A stretch of 64,000 nucleotides of DNA from Actinoplanes campanulatus. Its GTDB lineage: Bacteria; Actinomycetota; Actinomycetes; Mycobacteriales; Micromonosporaceae. The notes under the pieces were generated by a model that searched no databases, was not told the origin of the DNA, and saw nothing but the letters and a program-made list of their open reading frames with translations. The position numbers were made by a program, and so were the translations under genes. The DNA is taken from the NCBI RefSeq assembly GCF_014647795.1, contig NZ_BMPW01000011.1, positions 1 through 64,000 of the forward strand. The letters run 5' to 3'. Shown in pieces: positions 1 through 7,219 of the stretch (its first letter is position 1; every line of letters starts with the position of its first letter).

Positions 1-20
1 TCACCCCACGAAATCCCTGT

Positions 21-191
21 TCAGCGCCCCGCGCCGTGAGAATGCAATAGCCCTGCGCGCAGTCTCCGCATCGCCTCTTTCGTGTGGTGAAACGGTGAGG
101 CCAGCAGAAAGAGGGTGTACTTGACGAGCATCAGGACGGCGAACAGCCGAGTGGTGTTGCGAATGACTTCGTAGAGGGTCGCCGAATCCAT
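21..191 (-). CDS. small single-helix membrane protein, 56 aa
   Basis: This short frame starts at an ATG that overlaps the TGA of the preceding gene (ATGA), so translation is probably coupled to it. The 56-residue product has one likely membrane helix at about residues 15-32 and a basic Arg/His-rich tail that should stay in the cytoplasm. It is the last of three coupled genes, and the first of them encodes another 56-residue single-helix protein of the same design. I do not recognise a family. Coupling and a coherent topology are the grounds for calling so short a frame; the function is unknown. Confidence 0.6.
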   Translation of the reverse strand: MDSATLYEVIRNTTRLFAVLMLVKYTLFLLASPFHHTKEAMRRLRAGLLHSHGAGR

Positions 192-838
192 CAGGTGCGG
201 TCTCCGACCTTCGAAAGGTGGGCGATGAAGCAGGAGACGGCACCCGTGGTGTCATCTATGAAGGTGACCACGATCGCCGAGTCCGATGCTTCGTCAAAGG
301 GCTTCAACTGCGAAACGTCCGTGCCGACCGCGGTCACCCGGTAACCGAGCTGCCAGCCCTGGGTCGTGACGATGTTCACCAGGTCACCCGGGTATACCTG
401 ACCCAGATTCTTCGTGGTCAGCGTGTTCAGGCGCATGTAGATGAAGGCGCTGCCGAATACCTTCTGGCGCGGGCCGGCGTTCAGAAAGGTGTGAGCGATG
501 CCCTTGGTCGCCTTCCACTGCCCACTGTGATACGTGGCCGGTGTGATGCGGATGTGCTTGCCGGCCTCGGGGAGTTTGATCATCTCGGGGGTGCCGAACA
601 TGCCCGGGCTGTACGTCGCGCGATAGGCATTGACCAGCTGGTCTTCCGTAGCCTCGTCGGACGTGAAGCGGACGCTCTCGACCACGTCGGACACCGGTAT
701 GTCGCGGTTGGCCATGGCCTCGTACGTGTTCGCCGAGGCGTACGCCGAAAAGAGGCCACTGGTAACCATGACGAGGGCGAGCGCTGAAATGCTCGTCATT
801 CGAGCGCGGAATCGGCCCGTGCGTGACGTCTTACCCAT
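191..838 (-). CDS. secreted/membrane-anchored sortase-like protein lacking catalytic residues
   Basis: The product has 215 residues. A basic N-terminus and a hydrophobic stretch at about residues 15-35 form a signal or anchor. The second half has the order of hydrophobic strands seen in sortases: a Gly-rich segment, a segment ending in LNTL, then YPGDLVNIV, a G-x-x-x-GYRV strand, and a penultimate strand AIVVTF. Active sortases have His after the first Gly segment, Cys in a TC motif on that strand, and Arg two strands on. Here I see no GH motif, VTF in place of VTC, and Cys where Arg is expected. I infer a sortase fold without transpeptidase activity, perhaps a scaffold. The start overlaps the stop of the upstream 56-aa gene and the stop overlaps the next start, so all three are coupled. 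Base composition is less GC-rich than the rest of the window. Confidence 0.55.
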   Translation of the reverse strand: MGKTSRTGRFRARMTSISALALVMVTSGLFSAYASANTYEAMANRDIPVSDVVESVRFTSDEATEDQLVNAYRATYSPGMFGTPEMIKLPEAGKHIRITPATYHSGQWKATKGIAHTFLNAGPRQKVFGSAFIYMRLNTLTTKNLGQVYPGDLVNIVTTQGWQLGYRVTAVGTDVSQLKPFDEASDSAIVVTFIDDTTGAVSCFIAHLSKVGDRT

Positions 839-1001
839 GGTGGCTCCCGTAGCGCTCGATCAGTCGTTTCGTCCTGCGGTCTATCAGGTGACTGGTCGTC
901 GCGGCGACGATGTTCGAAAGAACAGTCAGCCCGAAGACGATCAATACCAGCAGGAAGAGGGCGCGAAACGGTGACGCCCCGAAGTTCAATAGGGTGAACA
1001 T
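831..1001 (-). CDS. small single-helix membrane protein, 56 aa, first gene of the sortase-like cluster
   Basis: This frame opens at an ATG with GAAGGA just upstream, and its TAA lies 8 bp inside the start of the sortase-like gene. The 56-residue product has a short N-terminus, one strongly hydrophobic helix at about residues 13-34, and a basic tail ending in two His and Gly. Size and topology match the 56-residue protein at the other end of the cluster, although the sequences are not clearly alike. No family is recognised. The overlapping stop and start and the Shine-Dalgarno sequence support it as real. Confidence 0.6.
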   Translation of the reverse strand: MFTLLNFGASPFRALFLLVLIVFGLTVLSNIVAATTSHLIDRRTKRLIERYGSHHG

Positions 1002-1118
1002 AATCCTTCGACGCGGGGTCGGGCCGGCCCGCTGATATGCGCTGGGCGCATCCAGAGTGCCAACGTTGATGGGAAGGAGGTGTCGAAATCCGCAGCTTCG
1101 AAAATCGCGTGGGATCTC

Positions 1119-1190
1119 TTAGTTCGAGATGACCCGAATCGAGGTGATGCATAATTCGGCGCGGGTCGAACCCGTGACAAAGCGCGTCAC
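1119..1190 (-). CDS. possible 23-aa leader peptide
   Basis: A GTG codon at 1190 is preceded by AAGGAG with 5-nt spacing and opens a 23-codon frame ending in TAA. It lies about 120 bp upstream of the sortase-like cluster on the same strand. It has a single Cys and no recognisable precursor motif. It could be a leader peptide or chance; the ribosome binding site is the only positive evidence. Confidence 0.2.
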   Translation of the reverse strand: MTRFVTGSTRAELCITSIRVISN

Positions 1191-1316
1191 AACATCTCCT
1201 TCCAAGCCCGTACGCGGTAAAGACAGCTCACGCACCGTACCTGGGAGTTCCCTTGGGGGCGCAACACCGAGTGACATAGACCCGATTGCACTGTGCAGCG
1301 GAGGTGATCACTCATC

Positions 1317-1400
1317 GTGACCGCTGCCGTATTCATCGCGATCGCATCGCCGCTCACCCGTAGACCTGTGAATCGGCGCGGGACCCTATGGAAGCGTTGA
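1317..1400 (+). CDS. possible 27-aa peptide behind an extended Shine-Dalgarno sequence
   Basis: GGAGGTGATC at 1300-1309 is a full-length complement to the 3' end of 16S rRNA, and a GTG follows 7 nt later. The 27-codon frame has a hydrophobic N-terminal part and a basic C-terminal part ending in Lys-Arg. No homologue is known to me. The unusually complete ribosome binding site is the reason for listing it. Confidence 0.25.
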   Translation: MTAAVFIAIASPLTRRPVNRRGTLWKR

Positions 1401-1515
1401 CCGGCAAGGAGTTTTCGCTCTCGACTTTGGATCGTGAGCGCACTCTCGGGACGGATGCATGGCACGGTCGACGGGCGAGATTTGCGGCAGAAGCCCTGTT
1501 TGCCCGTGATGTACA

Positions 1516-1561
1516 TCATGGCCTGCTCACCGGGATCCCGGCATCGTCGAGCAGGCCATGA
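1516..1561. terminator. 13-bp inverted repeat with nested palindrome downstream of proA
   Basis: Perfect 13-bp arms at 1516-1528 and 1549-1561 enclose a 12-bp palindrome at 1530-1541. It lies about 50 bp past the proA stop and has no T tract on either strand, so a terminator role for proA is inferred from position. A protein-binding site is the alternative. Confidence 0.45.
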
Positions 1562-1610
1562 CAGCGGAGAGTAGTTGCGCCCTGATAGCAGAGCGTTAGT
1601 TCTACCGGGC

Positions 1611-2855
1611 TCAGCTCCGGGTGTGGCCGTTGCCGGTCACGATGTACTTCGTCGAGGTCAGCTCCGGCAGACCCATCGGGCCACGGGCGTGCAGCTTCTG
1701 CGTGCTGATGCCGATCTCCGCGCCGAAGCCGAACTCGCCGCCGTCGGTGAACCGGGTCGACGCGTTCACCATCACGGCGGCCGCGTCGACACCGGCCACG
1801 AACCGCCTGGTCGCGGCGACCGACTCGCTGACGATGGCCTCGGTGTGGCCGGTGCCGTACCGGCGGATGTGGTCCAGCGCGTCCTCCAGCGTGTCGACCA
1901 CGGCGACCGACATGTCCAGGGACAGGAATTCCGTGCCCCAGTCCTCCTCGGTGGCCGGAACCACCGCGTCGCTGTAGCCGGCCACCCGCGGGTCGCCGTG
2001 CACGGTGACGCCGGCGGCCTCCAACTCGTCCAGGACCAGGGGCAGGAACGAGTCCGCGATCTCGGCATTCACCAGCAGCGACTCCGCCGAGTTGCACACC
2101 GAGCAGCGGTGCACCTTCGAGTTGAGCACGATGGCGAGAGCCTTCTCCAGGTCGGCGGCGGCGTCCACGTACACATGGCAGTTGCCCACTCCGGTCTCGA
2201 TCACCGGCACCGTCGACTGCTCCACCACGGTTTTGATCAGCGAGGCGCCGCCGCGCGGGATCAGCACGTCGACCAGGCCGCGGGCCCGCATCAGCTCCTT
2301 CACCGAGTCGCGGGTGGTGGCGTCGAGCAGCTGGATGGTGTCGGCCGGCAGGCCCGCGTCGGCGACCGCTTTGCGCAGCACCGAGACGATCGCGGCGTTC
2401 GACGAGAAGGCCGAGCCGGAGCCGCGCAGCAGGGCCGCGTTGCCGGACTTGAGGCAGATGCCGGCGGCGTCGGCCGTCACGTTCGGCCGGCCCTCGTAGA
2501 TCATGCCGACCACGCCGAACGGCACCCGGACCTGCCGCAGCTCCAGCCCGTTCGCCAGCGTCGAGCCGCGGACCACGTCACCGATCGGGTCCGGCAGGGC
2601 GGCGAGCTGGCGCAGGCCGTCAGCCATCGCGGCGATCCGCTCCGGCGTCAGCACCAGCCGGTCGATCATCGCCTCGGAGGTGTCGTTCTCCCGCGCGGTC
2701 GCCACGTCGACACCATTGGCGTGCACGATGTCGTCGGTCCGCTCGACCAGCCGGTCGGCCATCAGCAGCAGAGCCCGGTCCTTCTCGGCACGGGTGGCCG
2801 CGGCCAGGTCGAATGAGGCGATCCGGGCCGCGGAGGCCTGCTCCAGCACGCTCAT
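1611..2855 (-). CDS. proA: gamma-glutamyl phosphate reductase
   Basis: ProA reduces gamma-glutamyl phosphate to glutamate semialdehyde with NADPH, the second step of proline synthesis, in the cytosol. The 414-residue product shows the aldehyde-dehydrogenase-type fold with the active-site Cys in VCNSAE, and the conserved [16 protein letters not shown] segment near residue 110. I chose the ATG at 2855, which has AAAGG about 7 nt upstream and gives the usual N-terminus, over an ATG seven codons earlier. It follows proB by 39 bp on the same strand, so the two probably form a proBA operon. Confidence 0.95.
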   Translation of the reverse strand: MSVLEQASAARIASFDLAAATRAEKDRALLLMADRLVERTDDIVHANGVDVATARENDTSEAMIDRLVLTPERIAAMADGLRQLAALPDPIGDVVRGSTLANGLELRQVRVPFGVVGMIYEGRPNVTADAAGICLKSGNAALLRGSGSAFSSNAAIVSVLRKAVADAGLPADTIQLLDATTRDSVKELMRARGLVDVLIPRGGASLIKTVVEQSTVPVIETGVGNCHVYVDAAADLEKALAIVLNSKVHRCSVCNSAESLLVNAEIADSFLPLVLDELEAAGVTVHGDPRVAGYSDAVVPATEEDWGTEFLSLDMSVAVVDTLEDALDHIRRYGTGHTEAIVSESVAATRRFVAGVDAAAVMVNASTRFTDGGEFGFGAEIGISTQKLHARGPMGLPELTSTKYIVTGNGHTRS

Positions 2856-2894
2856 GGCAAACCTTTCAAAGATCAAACAAGATGAGGGGTACGG

Positions 2895-4016
2895 CTAAAG
2901 CAGCACCAGATCGTCCCGGTGCACGACTTCTCGTTCATATCCCGGCCCGAGTTCCGCTGCCAACTCTGGTGTGGACCGTCCGAGCAGCGCCGGGAGCTCG
3001 ATGGCGTCGTAGTTGACCAGGCCGCGCGCCACCGGTGTCCCGGACCCGGCGTCCACCAGATCCACCGGGTCGCCGGCCGCGAAGGACCCGTCGACCGCGG
3101 TGATCCCGGCCGGGAGCAGCGACTTGCGGCGGGCCACCACGGCCGCGACCGCGCCCTCGTCGAGGTGCAGGCGTCCGCGCGGCGCGGTGGCGTGGGCCAG
3201 CCAGAACAGCCGGGCCGCCGGACGGGACGCGGAAGCCTGGAAGAGGGTGCCGACCTCCTCGCCGGCCAGCGCCGGCCCGGCCAGCGGGGCGGCGGTCAGC
3301 ACCACCGGGATGCCGAACCCGGTGGCGATCCGGGCGGCCTCCACCTTGGTCACCATGCCGCCGGTGCCGACCCCGGATTTCCCGGCCGAGCCGATCGTGA
3401 TGCCCTCGAGATCGTTGTCGTCGCGGACCAGCGAGATCTTCCGGGACGCCGGGTCCGACGGGTTGCCGGTGTAGAGGGCGTCCACGTCGGAGAGCAGCAC
3501 CAGCAGATCGGCGTGGGCGAGCGCGGCGACCAGGGCGGCGAGCCGGTCGTTGTCGCCGAACCGGATCTCCTCGGTGGCGACCGTGTCGTTCTCGTTGACG
3601 ATCGGCAGAGCACCCAGGTCGAGCAGTTTGCGCAACGTCCGGTACGCGTTGCGATAGTGCGCCCGCCGGGTCACGTCGTCGACGGTGAGCAGCACCTGCC
3701 CGACGGTCAGCCCGTGCCGGGCGAACCCCGCCGCATACCGCCCGATCAGCAGACCCTGGCCGACCGATGCGGCGGCCTGCTGGGTGGCCAGGTCACGCGG
3801 TCGGCGGCGCAGTTGCAGCGGGGCCAGCCCGGCGGCGATCGCGCCGCTGGACACCAGCACCACCTCACGCCCGCCGGTCGCCAGCGCGCCCAGCACGTCG
3901 ACCAGGGCGTCGACCCGTTGCTCGTCGATGCCGCCCGTCGCGGTGGTCAGCGAGGACGACCCCACCTTCACCACGATCCGGCGCGCACCGGTCACCACTT
4001 CCCGCACCCGGCCCAT
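2895..4016 (-). CDS. proB: glutamate 5-kinase
   Basis: ProB phosphorylates glutamate to gamma-glutamyl phosphate, the committed and usually proline-inhibited step of proline synthesis. The 373-residue product begins with the amino-acid-kinase motif VVKVGSSSLT at about residue 14, carries the NENDTV substrate motif near residue 150, and ends with a PUA domain from about residue 280. Length is typical. A GTG at 4076 is also in frame but would run through the start of the divergent gene at 4070, so the ATG at 4016 is preferred. It is the first gene of the proBA pair. Confidence 0.93.
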   Translation of the reverse strand: MGRVREVVTGARRIVVKVGSSSLTTATGGIDEQRVDALVDVLGALATGGREVVLVSSGAIAAGLAPLQLRRRPRDLATQQAAASVGQGLLIGRYAAGFARHGLTVGQVLLTVDDVTRRAHYRNAYRTLRKLLDLGALPIVNENDTVATEEIRFGDNDRLAALVAALAHADLLVLLSDVDALYTGNPSDPASRKISLVRDDNDLEGITIGSAGKSGVGTGGMVTKVEAARIATGFGIPVVLTAAPLAGPALAGEEVGTLFQASASRPAARLFWLAHATAPRGRLHLDEGAVAAVVARRKSLLPAGITAVDGSFAAGDPVDLVDAGSGTPVARGLVNYDAIELPALLGRSTPELAAELGPGYEREVVHRDDLVLL

Positions 4017-4055
4017 TGTGCTCGGCAGGCCGGTGTCGATCGTTGTCAGATCCCA

Positions 4056-4061
4056 TATCGT
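4056..4061 (+). promoter_or_regulatory. -10 hexamer TATCGT, leaderless start
   Basis: TATCGT ends 8 nt before the ATG at 4070, so the transcript should begin at or very near the start codon. No ribosome binding site precedes this gene. Confidence 0.5.
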
Positions 4062-4069
4062 GGCGGGTG

Positions 4070-4375
4070 ATGACACCGCAGGAGTACGTCGAAGAGGTCC
4101 TGACCCTGGTGGAGAGCATCCCCGAGGGACGGGTCATGTCGTACGGCGCGATCGCCGAGGCCCTGGCCGACCGGTCCGGCCGCAACTCGCCCCGCCAGGT
4201 CGGCCGGATCATGGCGCTGCACGGCGGCGGCGTCCCGTGGCACCGGGTGTGCAGCGGCGGCGGCCGGCTCCCACCCGGTCACGAGGCGCGGGCCAGGGCG
4301 CTGCTGACGGCCGAGGGCGTGCCGATGCGCGGCGACCGGGTGCTGATGGCCGACGCCGGCTGGATGCCCTGGTGA
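4070..4375 (+). CDS. alkyltransferase-like (ATL) DNA-damage recognition protein
   Basis: The 101-residue product matches the C-terminal DNA-binding domain of O6-alkylguanine-DNA alkyltransferase: IPEGRVMSYGAIA, then a helix-turn-helix with the Arg finger (RQVGRIM), then the active-site motif. That motif reads PWHRV instead of PCHRV, so the alkyl-accepting Cys is replaced by Trp. This is the hallmark of ATL proteins, which bind O6-alkylguanine and hand the lesion to nucleotide excision repair rather than repairing it. It is divergent from proB, with 53 bp between starts, and apparently leaderless. Confidence 0.9.
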   Translation: MTPQEYVEEVLTLVESIPEGRVMSYGAIAEALADRSGRNSPRQVGRIMALHGGGVPWHRVCSGGGRLPPGHEARARALLTAEGVPMRGDRVLMADAGWMPW

Positions 4376-4418
4376 CGGGCCGATCCGGGCCGGGCGCGCC
4401 GGTGCGGCGAGGTGTGCG

Positions 4419-5210
4419 GTGAAAGCGGGTTCGCCGAGCCGTACAGCGTGGAGCGCGGCCCGCTATCGCGCCGCCCATCAGCTGCTCGAAGGCGGTTCGA
4501 TCTTCGCGGACGCTCTGGCCGTACCGATGCTGGGTGAAGCGGAAGCGGATCTCCTGGCCGACGCCCCGCGCCGCGGCATGCGGCTGTTCATCGCGGCCCG
4601 GCACCGGTTCGCGGAGGACGCGCTGGCCGCTGCCGTGGATCGTGGCGTGCGGCAGGTGGTGGTGCTGGGCGCGGGCCTGGACACGTTCGCCTACCGCAAC
4701 CCGCATCCGGGCCTGTCGGTGATCGAAGTGGATCATCCGGACACGCAGGAGTGGAAGCGGGAACGGCTGGCCGCGGCGGGCATCGCCGTTCCGGGCACGG
4801 TGCGTCACATCGGTGTCGACTTCGAGAAGGAGTCACTGGCCGGCCGGCTGCCGCTGGACGGTCCGGCCTTCTTCCTCTGGCTGGGCGTGGTGCCCTACCT
4901 GACCGCCGAGGGGTTCGCCGCGACGCTGGACGTGACAGCCGGGCACGAGGTGGTCTTCGACTACGCGCAGTCACCCGATCGGATGGTCGGTGAGCGGCGT
5001 GCCCATCTGGAGGCACGCGCCGAACGGGTGGCGCGGCTGGGCGAGCCGTGGCTCAACTACTTCGAGCCCGGGAAGATCGTCGCCGACCTGCGCGGGCGCG
5101 GTTTCACGCGGATCGAGGATCTGGGCCCGGCGGCGCTGGCGGCGCGCTATTTCGGCCGCCCGGACGTGCCGCCGGAGACGCCCGGCGGCCACGTCCTGCA
5201 CGCCTCCTAG
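4419..5210 (+). CDS. class I SAM-dependent methyltransferase, leucine carboxyl methyltransferase-like
   Basis: The 263-residue product belongs to the LCMT/PPM1-like methyltransferases common in actinomycetes. Visible features are the N-terminal SRTAWSAARYRAAH region, the SAM-binding strand VVVLGAGLDTFAYR near residue 82, an acidic strand end (VIEVDHP) that should bind the SAM ribose, and FFLWLGVVPYLT near residue 148. The substrate cannot be deduced; relatives include polyketide and mycolate-linked enzymes as well as uncharacterised ones. A GTG start at 4419 lies 43 bp after the ATL gene. Its 3' end is copied into a run of tandem repeats just downstream. Confidence 0.85.
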   Translation: MKAGSPSRTAWSAARYRAAHQLLEGGSIFADALAVPMLGEAEADLLADAPRRGMRLFIAARHRFAEDALAAAVDRGVRQVVVLGAGLDTFAYRNPHPGLSVIEVDHPDTQEWKRERLAAAGIAVPGTVRHIGVDFEKESLAGRLPLDGPAFFLWLGVVPYLTAEGFAATLDVTAGHEVVFDYAQSPDRMVGERRAHLEARAERVARLGEPWLNYFEPGKIVADLRGRGFTRIEDLGPAALAARYFGRPDVPPETPGGHVLHAS

Positions 5211-5320
5211 CGTCGCCGGGGACGCCCGGCGGGCATGGCTTGCACGCCTCCTGGCGTCGCCGGGGAGACCCGGCGGGCATGGCTTGCACGCCTCCTGGCG
5301 TCGCCGGGGACGCCCGGCCG
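5199..5320. repeat. 44-bp tandem repeats with conserved hairpins
   Basis: Units at 5199-5242, 5243-5286 and a partial unit from 5287 repeat with a 44-bp period. The first contains the last codons of the methyltransferase gene. Each holds a 7-bp stem CGCCGGG/CCCGGCG (the last copy has one mismatch) with a 4-nt loop that differs (GACG, GAGA, GACG). A related 8-bp stem lies inside the gene just before. Lying between convergent genes, the array probably acts as a bidirectional terminator; that role is inferred. Confidence 0.75.
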
Positions 5321-5336
5321 GCCCGATCCGCGCGTC

Positions 5337-6020
5337 TCACAGCGTGAGCCCGGCCAGGGTCGCCGCGGCGCGCAGCTGGTAGTCGAAGAAGCCCCGGCGG
5401 TCCTCCTCGACCGAGTTCTTCAGCTGGCCGAACAGCTCGAAGCTGATGGCGCCGCAGATCTGGAAGAACGCGGCGATGGTGTCGGCGATGACGCGCGCCG
5501 GCACCCCGGGATGGTAGGCGGCCGCGATCGGCTCGAGCTCTTCAGCGAAACGCCCGGTCAGCGGTGGTCGCTCGACGATCACCCCGCTCGCGTACGCCTC
5601 CGCGATCGTCCGGCCGAGAAGCAGCAGCACCCGGGTCGCCGGCACGACGGTGTCCCGGGGCGCGGCGTATCCCGGGACCGGGCTGCCGTAGATCAGCGCC
5701 CATTCGTGCGGGTTGGCGACCGCCCATTCCCGTGCCGCGTGCCCGGCGGCCAGCCACCTCTCCAGCGGACTGTCCGCGCCGGCCGCCGCCTGCTCGGCCG
5801 CCTCGCCGACCGCGTCGTACGCGTCGATGATCAGTGCCGTGAGCAGGTCGTCCCGGCTCGCGAAGTACCGATAGACGGCCGACGAGGCCATGCCGAGGTC
5901 GCGGGCGACCGCACGCAACGACAGGTTGGCCCCGTCGGTGGCCAGGTGGCGGCGGGCCACCGACTTGATCTCTTCGGTCATCTCGGCCCGGACCCGGGCC
6001 CGCAGGTTGGCGGCGCTCAT
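5337..6020 (-). CDS. TetR/AcrR family transcriptional repressor
   Basis: The 227-residue product has the TetR N-terminal helix-turn-helix at about residues 10-58 (the AVARDLGMASSAVYRYFASRDDLL pattern is clear) and a helical ligand-binding domain of the WHG type behind it. It is divergent from an SDR-family oxidoreductase gene, and two copies of a near-perfect palindrome lie in the 101-bp gap, so it very likely controls that gene and itself. ATG at 6020 is chosen because a longer version would read through the operators. A CACACT hexamer ends 7 nt upstream, consistent with a leaderless message. The inducer is unknown. Confidence 0.9.
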   Translation of the reverse strand: MSAANLRARVRAEMTEEIKSVARRHLATDGANLSLRAVARDLGMASSAVYRYFASRDDLLTALIIDAYDAVGEAAEQAAAGADSPLERWLAAGHAAREWAVANPHEWALIYGSPVPGYAAPRDTVVPATRVLLLLGRTIAEAYASGVIVERPPLTGRFAEELEPIAAAYHPGVPARVIADTIAAFFQICGAISFELFGQLKNSVEEDRRGFFDYQLRAAATLAGLTL

Positions 6021-6027
6021 GCGGACC

Positions 6028-6033
6028 AGTGTG
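6028..6033 (-). promoter_or_regulatory. -10 hexamer CACACT for the TetR gene
   Basis: CACACT on the minus strand ends 7 nt before the ATG at 6020. It fits the leaderless pattern seen elsewhere in the window but is the weakest match to TAnnnT. Confidence 0.35.
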
Positions 6034-6041
6034 CCACAACG

Positions 6042-6054
6042 AGAGCAGTGCTCT
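6042..6054. promoter_or_regulatory. TetR operator 1
   Basis: The perfect palindrome AGAGCA-G-TGCTCT lies 21 bp from the repressor start. The same site recurs 53 bp away next to the divergent gene. Confidence 0.8.
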
Positions 6055-6094
6055 TGCCTTTCATTGAATCCCATGCGACTGTTGTTCTCGACAG

Positions 6095-6107
6095 AGAGCA
6101 CTGCTCG
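6095..6107. promoter_or_regulatory. TetR operator 2
   Basis: AGAGCA-C-TGCTCG repeats operator 1 with one mismatch in the arm. It ends 14 bp before the SDR start codon and just ahead of its ribosome binding site (AAAGGAG), so bound repressor should block that gene. Confidence 0.8.
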
Positions 6108-6121
6108 CAAAGGAGAACGCC

Positions 6122-7045
6122 ATGCACCTCGTCGTCGGTTCCGGCCCCATCGGCTCCTCGGTCGCCCGCTTGCTGGCCGAGCGGGGCGAGACCGTCCGGA
6201 TCGTCACCCGCAGCGGCGGCGGCCCGGAGCATCCGCTGATCGAGCGGGTCGCCGCCGACGCGTCGGACGCGCATCGCCTCACCGAGCTGGCCGCCGGCTC
6301 CGCGGTCGTCTACAACTGCGCGAACCCGAAGTACACCGAGTGGGCCACCAAGTGGTTCCCGATGAACAACGCGATGATCGCCGCGGCCGAGTCGGCCGGC
6401 GCGGTCTACGCCATCACCGGCAACCTGTATGGCTACGGGCCGCAGCCCGGCGGCCTGATGACCGAGAGCACCCCGCCGGCCGCGACCGGTCGCAAGGGCC
6501 GGATCCGCAGCCGGATGTGGCAGGACGCGCTGGCTTCCGGGGTCCGCACCGTCGAGGCCCGCGGCTCCGACTACCTCGGCGCGGGCGCGGCGGGCGTCTT
6601 CTCCGCCGTCCTGCTCCCGGCCATGGCCGCGGGCCGCACCGCCTGGGCGCCGGCCGACGTCGACGTGCCGCACACCTTCACCTACACCGGCGACATGGCC
6701 CGCGCCCTGGTCGAGCTGGCCGCCGACGAGCGGGCGTGGGGCAGGGCGTGGCACGTGCCGTCCCCGGCCGCGATCACCATCCGCGAACTGGCCGACCGCT
6801 ACGCCGTGATGACCGGCCAGCCCAAAATCAAGATCCGCAGACTGCCGCGCTTCGTGATGCGCGCCGCCGGCCTGGCCGTCCCGATCGCCCGCGAGCTGGC
6901 CGAGATGGACTACCAGTTCTACGCGCCGTTCATCCTCGACTCGTCCCTCACCGAACGCACCTTCGGCCTGACCGCCACCCCGATCGAGGTGGCCCTCCGC
7001 GAAACCGCCGCCGACGCCGAAGCCATCGCCGCCCGCCGCATGTGA
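6122..7045 (+). CDS. NAD(P)-dependent atypical SDR oxidoreductase/epimerase
   Basis: The 307-residue product opens with a Rossmann nucleotide-binding motif, VVGSGPIGSSVA, within the first 15 residues and continues with the NAD-dependent epimerase/dehydratase layout. The usual YxxxK catalytic pair is not obvious, and a G-Y-G segment stands near residue 105, as in atypical SDRs. It starts at ATG behind AAAGGAG. The divergent TetR gene and the twin operators suggest it is induced by the compound it acts on or by a relative. The substrate is unknown. Confidence 0.85.
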   Translation: MHLVVGSGPIGSSVARLLAERGETVRIVTRSGGGPEHPLIERVAADASDAHRLTELAAGSAVVYNCANPKYTEWATKWFPMNNAMIAAAESAGAVYAITGNLYGYGPQPGGLMTESTPPAATGRKGRIRSRMWQDALASGVRTVEARGSDYLGAGAAGVFSAVLLPAMAAGRTAWAPADVDVPHTFTYTGDMARALVELAADERAWGRAWHVPSPAAITIRELADRYAVMTGQPKIKIRRLPRFVMRAAGLAVPIARELAEMDYQFYAPFILDSSLTERTFGLTATPIEVALRETAADAEAIAARRM

Positions 7046-7149
7046 CCACGACAGCCCACCGCCGGTCCCGCGCGGTCGTCGCACTGCCCGCGGCCGGCCG
7101 CCCTACCGCCGCCCACGACCGGGACGGGTTGCCGCAGCCCCGCCGTCGC

Positions 7150-7219
7150 GCCTGGTCAGAGCAGTAGATCCACTCCGCCGCGGTGCCCGGTCAGAGCAGT
7201 AGGCCCACGCCGCCGCGGC
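7150..7219. repeat. 35-bp tandem duplication at the 3' end of the gamma-glutamyltransferase gene
   Basis: Segments 7150-7184 and 7185-7219 match at about 30 of 35 positions. The second holds the last codons and stop of the minus-strand gamma-glutamyltransferase gene; the first is a drifted copy beyond the stop. The period is not a multiple of three, so the copy is out of frame. Confidence 0.7.

Larger units (their letters stand above)
1002..1610. other. 609-bp region without a confident gene
   Basis: This region lies upstream of the minus-strand sortase-like cluster and downstream of proA. It holds short inverted repeats at 1037-1051 (ATGCGC, 3-nt loop) and 1174-1190 (GTGAC/GTCAC). Two peptide-sized frames with good ribosome binding sites (1119-1190 and 1317-1400) and a large hairpin at 1516-1561 also lie here. 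I see no protein-coding gene of normal length; longer frames here lack coherent composition. Confidence 0.5.

Noticed and set aside
1-255. An 84-codon minus-strand frame at the window edge
   Set aside because: It overlaps the 56-aa membrane protein frame and the end of the sortase-like gene, and its Arg/Ser/Pro-rich composition is typical of shadows.
1516-1610. A tRNA-like or transposon-end structure behind proA
   Set aside because: The sequence does not fold into a cloverleaf and there is no transposase, target duplication or second end.
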